Of a DNA stretch of 64,000 nt, positions 9,258-21,200 are shown in pieces. The position numbers and the translations under genes were made by a program. Below the pieces are notes generated by a model. That model searched no databases. It worked only from the letters and a program-made list of their open reading frames with translations, and was not told the origin of the DNA. Numbering within the stretch: position 1 is the stretch's first letter; every line of letters begins with the position of its first letter. This DNA is from Paenibacillus lutimineralis (GTDB lineage: Bacteria; Bacillota; Bacilli; Paenibacillales; Paenibacillaceae): positions 1,587,501 to 1,651,500 of the forward strand of contig NZ_CP034346.1 in NCBI RefSeq assembly GCF_003991425.1. The letters are read 5' to 3'.

Positions 9258-12200
9258 ATGAGCAAGAATGGCATACATAGCGGTGAGCGCCCTTATTATT
9301 TGTTTCTCTTTTCGGCACAGACCCGGGAGGGCCTGATTCAGAAATTGACGGATTTAAAAGCGTGGATCATCGAGGAAGAAAATGCGGATGTCGGCGATAT
9401 CGCCTATACGCTGTCAGCAGGCAGAAGTCATTTTTCGGAAAGGGCGGCACTAATCGCACCGAATATAGCGGATCTGGCGGTTGGACTGGAGCGGAAAATG
9501 AACGAGCTGGTCTCCAGTAACCATTCTGCCGCGCATGGCGGTAACAAAAAGCGAGGTGGGAAGGCAGACCAGCGCAGGCTCGATGAGTTGGCTGTTCAGC
9601 TTGGGTTGGAGCAAGACAATTCTCTCGAAGCCTTCCATCGGAAGCTTGAGGATATCGCGGGGCTGTATATCGAAGGTTGTGACTGTGATTGGAACGCCAT
9701 CTTTCGTGACCGGCCGTACTTCAAGGTTCCGCTGCCGACGTATCCTTTCCGCAAGGAAAAGTATTGGCTGGAGCTGAAGGCAGCGAAGCCGCAGCAGCAG
9801 TCAGCACTTGAAAGCGCGGGAATTGCGACGTTAGGGCCGGTACTCGACAGTAATCGCTCCACCGTGCACGAGCAGTTTTTTGAGAAGACGCTGACCGGTA
9901 AAGAGTTTTATCTGAATGATCATATTGTTTCCGGGCGCAAGTTGCTTCCGGGTGTGGTTCAGCTGGAAATGGCTATGTCCGCCGCCGCCGCTTCATTGCC
10001 CGGTGTCAATATCCATAGCCTGAGCCATGTGGTTTGGAGTAATCCCATTCAGCTTGAGGAAGGAATTGAATCGCAAACTGTACAAGTCCGTTTGTATCCT
10101 GGCGAGGAAGCATCGGAGCTGAGCTACGAAATTACGAGCCGTACGGGGGAAGAAATGGTTATTCACAGCCGGGGCAACGTCGGTTTTTCGTCCGAACCCT
10201 GCGCTGCTTCCAGGCAAACGATAGACATTGACTTACTGAGCCGTGGCAAAACGAAAATCAGTGGCACGCAGGTTTACGATAAGTTCCGACAGCACCAGCT
10301 GAATCTGGGGCCTTCATTCCAATCGATGACGGAGATGCTGGCCGGCGAATCGGAGGCTGTTGCTTTTATCGAGTTGCCGCCTCATCTGCAGGGAAATTTT
10401 TCGGAGTTTACGCTTCATCCTACGATTGTCGATGGGATTCTGGAGGCGGTCATCGGTCTAGTTAGCGCCACGGATACGGTGGAAGGTACGGTGGGGCTCC
10501 CCTATTCTTTTGACAAGATGGAGATTCATGGGGAACTTCCGGCCAACTGTGTGTCCTACGTGCGGAAGTTGGATTCCACGGACGGTGAGCTGGCATTTGA
10601 TGTGCTACTAGCGGATGAACAGGGACGAGTGCTGCTGAAATTTTCGCACTTCGTGCTGAAGGTATTCTACCAAGGAAAACAACAGAGCGCAGAAGAGCTC
10701 TGCTTTAGATATGAATGGAGAGAAATGGAACTAAGCGGGCTTTCCAGCATTGAAGGCGATATTATCATTTTCACAGAGCAGACCCATCAGTACCGTAAAT
10801 TCGCCGGAGAGCATGCAGGGAAAGTTTATTTGGTTGAGCCCGGGACGGGCTACAGCCAGGACGGAGAAGGGCATTACCGTATTAATCCCATGAATCGCAA
10901 TGACTATACCTTGCTGCTGGATAGGTTGAAACAGGATGGCTGCAAGCTGGAAACTATACTTTACGAAAGGAAAGGGGACTTCGGGTTAACAGCTAGTTCC
11001 TCCCAAGTAGCCTACCAGAGTCAGTTGTTCCTGGCGCAAGCGCTTATGGAGGCTCAAACGAACCGGCATACGCGCGTGATCCAGGTCGGACTGACGGAAG
11101 AGCTTGTTTCCCCTGGGCTTGGTGCGTTCAGTGGGTTTAACCGGACGATTTCGCTGGAGAATTCCAAGCTTCATTTCAGTGCTTTATATATAGAAGAGGA
11201 GCGCCTTGGCGATCTTTACCGGATCGTTGCTGCGGAACTGGATACCGGTGCAGCAGCCGAGGTCCATTACAGACAAGGTAAAAGATATGTCCGCACCCTG
11301 GTCGAGGCCGATTTCCCTAACCTGACGGCAGGATCTCATTCTGGAGTAAGCGCTGGGCTTGGTGAATTGCGTCAAGGTGGCACATACGTCATTACCGGCG
11401 GTCTAGGCAAGCTAGGTTGGATTGTGGCAAGGCATCTAGCGGAAAAGTATGCGGCTCGACTGGCGCTGATAGGTAGATCCGCTGTTTCTCTGGAGCAGAA
11501 ACGGGACCTTGCAGTGTTAAGGGCGCTTGGCGTGGAAGTGATGTATGTGCGCGCCAACCTTTCCAAGGAAAGCGAAACAGTCTCTGCTATTACCGAAATC
11601 AGGGCAAAATACGGCGCAATCCACGGCATTATACATACGGCTGGCGTGACGAGGGATGCCTTCATTGCCGCTAAGCAGGTGGAATCCTCTACAGAGGTGC
11701 TAGGTGTCAAGATTGATGGCCTACTCCATCTCGATAAGGCAACGCAAAGCGACAAGCTGGATTTCATCGCCTGTTTCTCGTCCATCGCCGCAGTCACCGG
11801 CAACTCAGGGCAAAGTGATTATGCCTTCGCCAACGCATTTATGGATTACTATGCTTCTTACCGCAACGCCATGGTGCATGCCGGACGTCGGTCGGGACGT
11901 ACCATCTCCATCAACTGGCCCTTATGGAAAGAGGGAGGGATGTCGGTAGATGACCAGACGTTGCGCTTCTTTAAAAATACAATCGGGCTGAAGCCGCTGG
12001 AAACGGTGGATGGCCTGGCTTATTTCGAGGCTGCTCTGCGCAGCGGCTACGAGCAATTGCTGATCCTTCAGGGCAACCGCAGCAAAATTTGCTACATTCT
12101 CAACTTGCAGGATCAAAAGGCAAAGGATTTCGCCTCCGTGGAATTGGACGAAGATTTGCCGTTCAAGGTTCAAGAAACGGTATCGATGTTGTTCGGCCAA

Positions 12201-15200
12201 CTGATGAAGTTGGGTACTACGGCCATTGATCCCGATCAGGATTTGGGCGAGTACGGCTTCAACTCCATCACGTTCACGGATGCGGCCAATGCGGTTAACG
12301 ATACATTTAAAGTCAGAATGACACCGGCCGCCTTTTTTGAGTATCCAACGGTGCGGGTGCTTTCGGGCTATTTATGCACGAGCTATATAGAGGAACTGAC
12401 AGCATATTTCGGAAATGACGAAATTAAGGCTCTATCTGGGGAGGACGTGGTTGATAAGAGACCAGCCAAGCTGGTGGCCAACGATACGCTCCAAGCCAAA
12501 AGGAGCTGGAAAAGCCTAAATCCGGTTATGGCCGAAACGCGCCGACGTGAGCCTATCGCCATTATCGGAATTAGCGGAGCGATGCCAGGCTCGAAGGATC
12601 TGGAGAGCTTCTGGGAGCATTTGAGCAAGCAAAAAGACCTGATCACGGAAATTCCAGTCAACCGCTGGGATTATCGTGAGCTGAACCGTCTGCTAGGAGG
12701 AAGCAAGCCAGTCTCAAACAGGGGCGGTTTTATGGAAGAGGCGGATCGATTCGACTCCGGATTCTTCAATATCAACCCGCGGGAGGCCGATCTGATGGAT
12801 CCGCAGCAGCGGATTTTTCTGGAGACGGTATGGTCGGCAATTGAAGATGCAGGGTACAAGGCATCAGCGCTGTCCGGCAAGAAGGTGGGGCTGTTTGTCG
12901 GTGTTTCGACCAACGATTACAGCACACTTTTGCAAGATAATGAGGTTGAGATTGAGGCTTATTCATCCACAGGCAGCTCGCATTGCGTGCTCGCCAACCG
13001 GATATCATATTTGTTCAACTTTCGCGGCCCAAGCGAGCCGATCGACACCGCCTGTTCCAGCTCTCTCGTCGCGGTTCACCGCGCTGTGGAAAGTATCCTG
13101 AGTGGCGACTGCGATCAGGCGATCGCCGGAGGAGTCAATGTGATTGCTGCGCCAACGCTGCATATTTCCTTCAGTCGCGCTGGCATGCTTTCCCCTGACG
13201 GAAGGTGCAGAACCTTTGATAAAAGCGCTAATGGCTATGTCCGTGGGGAAGGAACCGGGGCCATATTGCTTAAGCCACTAAGTCAGGCCGAAGCAGACGG
13301 AGACTATATTTATGCGGTCATCAAGGGAACGGCTATCAATCACGGCGGCAAGGTCAGCTCCCTTACGGTGCCGAACCCGAAGGCTCAGACCGAAGTGCTG
13401 GTGGAGGCATACAGCAAGGCGGGCTTTTCGCCAGATACCGTTGGATACATCGAGGCACACGGAACAGGGACGAGCCTAGGAGATCCGGTAGAGATCAACG
13501 CGTTGAAGGGCGCATTCAAGGAGCTGTACCAAAAGTACGGTATACCGGTGGAGCAGGAGCACTACTGCGGGCTCGGGGCCGTCAAGACGAATATCGGACA
13601 TCTGGAGGCCGCAGCGGGCATCGCCGGAATATTGAAGGTTATACTGGCCATGAAGCACAAGACATTGCCGGGAAATGTTCATTTCAATACGTTGAATCCA
13701 TTCATTGAGTTGGAGCATTCCCCATTTTACATCATAGAGCACACACAGGAATGGAAGTCGATCGGCCATGCCCCGAGACGTGCGGGTGTCAGTTCGTTCG
13801 GATTCGGTGGCGTCAATGCGCATGTTGTACTGGAAGATTATGAATCTGAATTTGTGCCGACCCAAAGTGATAACGCCAACGTGATTGTGCTCTCAGCCAG
13901 GTCGAAGGTTCAGCTGCAAGAACAGGCAAGGCGGCTTGTCGCCTACCTGGATACCTACAGCGCTAAGAAAGAACTGACGCTGCATAATATCGCCTATACG
14001 CTGCAAAACGGGCGCGAGGACATGACCGAGCGGATTGCGTTTGTTGTATCGGATCGCGCCGAACTAATGCGCGTGCTTACAGAGTACGTAGAATGTCCGG
14101 AAAAAGCGTCGGTATTCTACGGACATGTGGCCGGTTCAAGCACATCAAGGCATACTTCGAGCAAGGTGGGGAAAGGCACGGCAACGAGCCATGACAATGT
14201 GAAGAGTCTTGAGACACTTATGGAACGTTGGCTTATCGGTGAAGCGGTGGATTGGAGTGGACTGTATGAAAGACGAGAAGGTAGACGCATTCCGTTGCCA
14301 GCTTATCCTTTCGCACGGGACATCTGCTGGGCCCGCAAGGACAGCCGACCGATAACACCGAAGCTGGCTGCTGCCGAAGCTGCCTCCGTGCTGCATCCGA
14401 TGGTAGACAGCAATGTGTCCACGATGGAGGAGGAGAAATTCTGCAAGACGCTGCGTCTGGAGCAGTTTTTCCTGAAGGATCATATCGTTGGAGGCAAAGT
14501 TCTGCTTCCCGGGGTTGCTTATCTGGAAATGGTGAGGGCGGCGGCGGCATTGGCCGGAATCGAACCGGTTACAGGACTCAGCGAGGTTCGTTGGATCAAA
14601 GCGATCGAGCTAGAGGATGCACGAAAGGACATCTATATAACGTTCGAACTGTCGGCGCAGCTTGAACTGGTGTACCAAGTGTTCAGCGAGTATGAAGGAT
14701 CGCGAATGCTGCATTCCACAGGAAAAGTGCTGAAGGAAACGCCAGCGCCTGCAGAGCGCATCGATCCAGACCGTATTAAGGAGAGAAGCGTCTCGATACT
14801 GGAGCATCATGAATGCTACGATCATATTTTCAAAGGCGTTGGTTTTGATTACGGACCAGCGTTCAAGGTGACACAGCGGGCGTACTGCTCGGAGAATGAG
14901 GGCTTGTCGGAGCTATCCCTGCCCGAATATTTGGAGCTGGACTACAGCGAATATGTGCTTCACCCTTCGCTAATCGACGGGGCTGTAAGATCCATTTCCT
15001 GGGTCGGCAACCGCACGGAAGATGATCTGACGCTGCGCGTTCCTTATGCACTAGATCGCATGGAACTGCTCGGTTCTGTGCCGAAGAAGTGCTATGCCCT
15101 AGCCAGACCATCCGAGGGAACAACAGGAACAGATGATGAAGGCACGCGTAAATATGATATTCAAATCGCCGATATGGACGGGCTGGTAGTTGTACGGTTG

Positions 15201-18200
15201 TTTGGCTTCTCCATCAAGCAGTTTTCCCAAAAAAGCGCAGGAGAGCAGCTGCAGCCGGATCTGACGCTGTATGCACCAAAATGGATGGAAGTGGCGTTAG
15301 GCAAAGAAACAGCGCTTCCCCAAGTTATTCTCTTATTCGGTACGGATCCTCTCGCGGAGTCGCTACGCGGACAAGCAGCATCGGTTGGCATGGCAACGGG
15401 GTGCTGTATTCTGGTTCGGAGCGGAGATAGCTTTTACGAAGATGAAAACGGCGATTTCACAGTAGAGCCTGCGAAGGAAGATGATTACCTCCGCTTGTTT
15501 GCAGCCTTAAGCAGACGTGGGCTGGCTATCAGCCATGTTCTTCATGCTTGGAATGTACAGGAGGAAGCGAATTTGGGCGCAGTCGTACATGCGCTATCCC
15601 CACAGCAGGCTGAAACGGAGGCGGTGCTTGATCGTGGGCTTTATTCGCTCCTTTACCTACTGAAAGCAACGTCGGCGATGAAGAACAAAGCTAAAATCCG
15701 CTGTCTTTATGCCTACGGCAGCGTAAATTCGATGCATACGGCGCCGCTACATGAAATGGCTGCGGGCTTTGCCCGTTCCCTTGCGGCGGATCATCCATTA
15801 TTCCAGCTCAGTCTTGTGGAAGTCAGTGGGAAAGCGGCGAAGCGTCCAGCAGAATTCCTACTGCAAGAGCTGCTTCCGTCGCATTTGGCGAACGGGACAG
15901 AAATTAAGGCGGACGGAATGAACCGCTGGGTACGGAAGTTTGTGCCTCTGTCTCCGATGAGTGCCGCAAAGGAAAGCCGCTTTGAAAACGGAGGCGTATA
16001 TGTCATTACGGGCGGGACCGGCGCTCTGGGCATGATTCTCGCCACCGAACTGGCGGCCCGTTATCAAGCGAGACTGGTGCTTGCCGGAAGGCATGATACG
16101 GATGAAAGCGTATGTTCCAAGCTGGAGCGACTTCGGATTCTCGGGGCGGAAGTAATATACATCCGTGCGGATGTAGCAGTCAAGGATGAAGCTGAGCGGC
16201 TGATCATAGAGGCGAAAGCTACCTTTGGTGCGATCAATGGCATTATCCATTGCGCGGGCATCGGGGAAACGGCAAAAGCTGCCGAAAGCGGAAAGACCAA
16301 CTTCTCCCGGATTCTGGGGCCCAAGGTAGATGGAACGCTGAATCTTGACTTAGCCAGCAGTGGCGAGCCATTGGATCTCTTCGTTCTGTACTCTTCGACC
16401 TCTGCTCAGATTGGAGATATGGGTGCCGGCAGCTATGCCGCAGCCAATGCTTATATGGACCGTTACGCTGAGTATCGGAGCCGGCTTAAGGCAGAGAACC
16501 AACGCCATGGTCAAACCGTATCCATCAATTGGCCGATGTGGAAGGATGGGCGATACCGCCTTGAAGTGGCGCAAGAGCAGGCTCTAGCCGAATATTACGG
16601 CATGCTTCCGCTAGGAAGCGGAGACGGATTTGCCATCTTGGAGTCGGCGCTTAGAGAAGGAGCTGCGCAGGTTTTTGTTGGCTATGGAGATCAGCTGAAA
16701 ATCGCCCGCGCCATCGGTGCCGCAATTGAGGAGCGGCAATCGCCGACTGTGGAGAACATATTCGAAGTTGGAAGGGAATTGAAGGAACCAACAGAGGAGT
16801 ATCTAGCCTCACTGCTGGCGAAAACGCTGGGTGTTTCCAAGGATCGAATAAGTGCGGATTCCCCGCTGGACGCATTCGGTCTGGATTCCATCATGATTCT
16901 TGAATTGAATGAGGCGCTACAGCAGGAGTTTGCGGCCCTTCCAAATACGCTGTTCTACGAATTCAACACAGTCGAAGCGTTGGCCGGGTATTTTATGACC
17001 CATTACTCCGCCCGACTGGCAACTATGTTTGACCTGGAGCAGCCCCGTAAAGCGGACAAAGCGACTCATTCTTCTGCAGCCGCGAAATTCGTCGCTGCTG
17101 AGAATAACGAGTTCCCAACAAACGGGCGTTTCCAACCTAAAGCGCATGTCTCGCTCTCGCAACCAGCTACGGCGGCAAATGGTCTTATGGATATTGCAGT
17201 CATCGGTATGGATGGACGGTTCCCGATGGCAGGAAGTATTTCCGAGCTATGGGAGAACCTGAAGGACGGCCGCGACTGCATCACAGAGATTCCACCTGAT
17301 CGTTGGGACTACACTCAGGATTATGATGTGGAGAAAGGCAAAAAAGGAAAAATCTATACCAAATATGGCGGTTTTATCGAAGATGTCGATAAATTCGACC
17401 CGCTGTTCTTCCAGATGACGCCTCGCGATGCGGAGCTTACCGATCCACAGGAGCGATTGTTCCTAGAATGCGCCTACCATGCGGTGGAGGACGCCGGGTA
17501 TACGCGGGAGAGGCTTGCTCACGGCAAGGTCGGCGTATTCGTTGGGGTCATGTACGGGCATTATCAGCTAATCGGGACTGAGGGATATTCATCGGGTAAT
17601 CTCGTCGCGCCGAACTCTTCCTTCGCTTCGATTGCGAACCGGGTTTCCTACCTGTTCAATTTCCAAGGGCCGAGCATGGCGGTGGATACGATGTGTTCCT
17701 CGTCGCTCACAGCGATCCATTTGGCATGCGAGAGCATCCGCAGTGGAGAGAGCGACGCGGCTATTGCCGGCGGTGTGAATGTGACGATCCATCGCAACAA
17801 ATATGTTTTCCTTTGCAGCCAGCGGTTCGCTTCTAGCGAAGGAAAGTGTCGTGCCTTCGGCGAAGGCGGTGACGGCTATGTGGCCAGCGAGGGCGTCGGA
17901 GCAGTACTGCTTAAGCCGCTCAGCAGGGCGATTGAGGACGGCGACCATATCTACGGTGTGATTAAAGGAACGGCAATAAATTCCGGCGGCAAAACAAGCG
18001 GTTATACCGTTCCGAACCCCAACGCGCAGGCAGCGGCAATCGCCGATGCACTCCGCAAGTCGGGTGTCGATCCCCGTACGATCACCAGTCTGGAGGCGCA
18101 CGGGACGGGAACCTCACTGGGCGACCCGATTGAAATTGCCGGGCTGACAAAGGCGTTTGGGCAGTACACGAGTGATAAGCAGTTTTGTTCGATCAGTTCG

Positions 18201-21200
18201 GTCAAATCTAATATCGGGCATCTGGAATCGGCGGCGGGGATTGCCTCTGTCGCCAAAGTAATGCTGCAAATGAAGCACAAAATGCTTGTTCCTTCCATCC
18301 ATACGGATCAATTGAACAGCGGCATCCGCTTTGAGGATACCCCGTTCTATGTTCAGCGGACGCTGGGCAGCTGGGAAAAGTCCCCTAAACTTGGCCTAAG
18401 AAGAGCGGGCATCAGTTCCTTTGGGGCCGGAGGCTCCAATGTCCACCTGATTGCCGAGGAATTCGTGCTACGGCAGACTGCCGTGGAGCTGGATGGGAAG
18501 AAGCTGGTCGTGCTGTCCGCCAAAAATGGCGAGCGGCTTACCGAGAAGGTTCGAGATTTATCCCGCTTCCTAAGCGGGCCGTTGGATGAAGAATACACGC
18601 TTTCCAATATTGCCTTTACGCTCAGCGTGGGCCGCGAAGAGATGGAGGAACGTATTGCCATTGTCATCCAATCGCTAGATGAACTAAAGGTGGGTCTGCA
18701 AACCCTTCTAGATGGGAAAAGCACTGAAAATGTATTCAGAGGAAATACATCCGCAGCTTTCGAGAACGGGGCATCGTTCATCGGCAATACGCCTGAAGAT
18801 CAGGCTTATATCGCTGCCTTAGCCGGAAAGAACCGTCTGGAGCAAATCGCAAGATTATGGGTGCTCGGTACCCCGTTGAATTGGAGCCTGATTTATGGTG
18901 GTCATAAGACCCGCAGGGTATCGCTTCCGCTGTATCCATTTGCCAAGGAACGATATTGGCTGGATCGTTCGGCGACACAAGCGCCGGGCAGCTCGGCTAT
19001 AGTACCGGCTACGGAACCAGGAATTTCTGTGCTACACCCACTACTGGACAGTAACGTATCCACCTTACGCGAACAAAAATTCCGCAAGCGGCTTTCGGTG
19101 GACGAGTTCTTTTTGCGGGATCACATCGTTAATGGTCAGATCCTTCTTCCGGGGGTCGCTTATATTGAAATGGCAAGAGCAGCGGGAGAAATTGCCGCTG
19201 AAACGCCCGTCACCGCAGTGAAAGATATCGCTTGGCTGAAGCCTGTCGTGATGGATGAGGATTTCAAAACACTTGAAATCGTACTGGAGCCTGAAGGCAC
19301 TAGTGTCCGCTATGAAATTTCCGACGGTGAAGTAGGGGGTACGGTGCATTCCAGGGGTGTTCTCGAATTTGATGAAAATGATGTGGCAGGAGAGGATCGT
19401 TGGTTCGATATTGAGGCGATTAAAGGCCGCTGCCTAAGCCGCATTGGCAAGCAGGAATGCTACGGGAGAATTTTTAAACATATTGGATTTGACTACGGGC
19501 CTTCCTTCCAGGTTACAAATGAGGTGCTAAGCGGGGAGCTGGAGACGCTCGCACGACTATCTCTGGACGAGGAATTCAGAGGATCCCTGCACGAGTTCGT
19601 ATTGCACCCTGCGTTACTGGACGGAGCCGTCCGCTCCGTAGCTGCGGGTAGGGACGAGGAGGGGCGGATCACACATATTCCGTTCTCTCTTGGCAGCACG
19701 CGTATATTCGCACCCATTCCTTCCGAGTGTTATGTGTACACCCGAGTGAAGGAGCAGCCGGGGGGCGACAACCAGGGACTCAATATTTTTGATATTGCCA
19801 TTATAGATTTAAATGGTAACGAACTCGTACGGCTGGAGGACTTTATCGTTCGGCCCTTTGGTGGCAAGCCGGAGCGCCAGGATCAGGAGGAACTGCTGTA
19901 TTATACGCCAGTTTATGAAAGGGCCTCGCTGCCTAACAGCATGGCCGCCGGACTGCGAAACGTACTTGTGTTTACCGGGCATGAGAGTGATATCCTTCCT
20001 GAAGGGAAACTGCCGGCCGGGGCGGATGCCTGTATTTGGGTGATACCCGGCGGAAATTACCGGGGCTATGACGGAAACAGCCTGGTCATTAATCCTTCCC
20101 ATGAAGAAGATTATGAAAAAATGCTGGAGGAACTTCGGATTAACGGCTTTGAACCAACTCATGTGCTGCATCGCTGGACATGCACAGAAGTGTCGCCTCC
20201 CGCGGCGGAACTGAATGTCGATCGAATCGATACAGTGGTGGAGTCGATGCTGGCATATGGAGCGATGTCTGTGGTGTATCTGTTCAAGGCGTACATGAAA
20301 GTCTACGGGCAGCGGGCACTCAAGCTCTTGTTTGCCTACAATGGCGGGGAAGATAGCTTCACGGCATTGCATGAAATGCTAGGTGGCTTTGCTAATTCCA
20401 TTGTAACCCTGCACCATAAGTTTCAAATTGTTACCGTCTCGGTTGAAGACTCCGCCTGGTCTGACCACAATGAAGCACTCTACAAGGAGTTGTTCTCCGC
20501 AGCGGGTGGAGGACATTCGGAAATCCGCTATCAATCTGGGGAGCGGCTGGTTCGCAGAATCACGCCGTTCTCCCCTGGTGAAGCGGTGGATGTTGAACCA
20601 ATGTGCTTTAAAGAGCAGGGGGTTTACCTGATTACCGGTGGAGCAGGGGCACTGGGCATGATTTTTGCCAAATATCTTGTCCGCCGCTTCAGAGCCCGGG
20701 TGGTTTGCACGGGCAGACAGCCGCAAAGCCCTCGAACGGAGGCCTTGATGGACGAACTGAGAGCGCTTGGCGGCAGCGGAACTTACGTGCAGGCTGATAT
20801 CTCTAATACTGCAGACGTTGCGGCATTGATGGAACTCATTACCACCCAGTTCGGTGTCCTCGACGGGATCATCCACTGTGCGGGAACGGGTGCTTCGTTA
20901 CCGGTGACAGAATCAACAAGCGACACGGCCCATAAAGTCATGAGCGCCAAAGTTCAGGGTCTGCTGAACCTTGACCTTTTGAGCAGAGAATTAGATCCAA
21001 GCATCGTGATCCTCTTCTCTTCGGTATCCGTCGAGCTTGGCGACCTTGGGGTCGGCTACTATGCTATGGCAAACAGCTTCATGGATCGGTATGCACGCAT
21101 ACGGAACACGCTAGCGGCTGAAGGGTTGGTCAACGGAAGAACTCTCTCCATTAATTGGCCACTCTGGAGCGGGGGAGGGTTCGAGATTCCAGAGAGCGAA

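Noticed and set aside
17960..18000. NSGG instead of NHGG in KS2 of the 9258-21482 protein as a sign of an inactive KS
   Set aside because: That His is not one of the catalytic residues; Cys2813, HGTGT and SNIGH are intact.
19809..20372. Minus-strand open frames over 150 codons inside PKS genes (also 2149-2682, 5820-6428, 20379-20876)
   Set aside because: All lie opposite conserved PKS domains and arise from codon bias; none shows a coherent protein motif.
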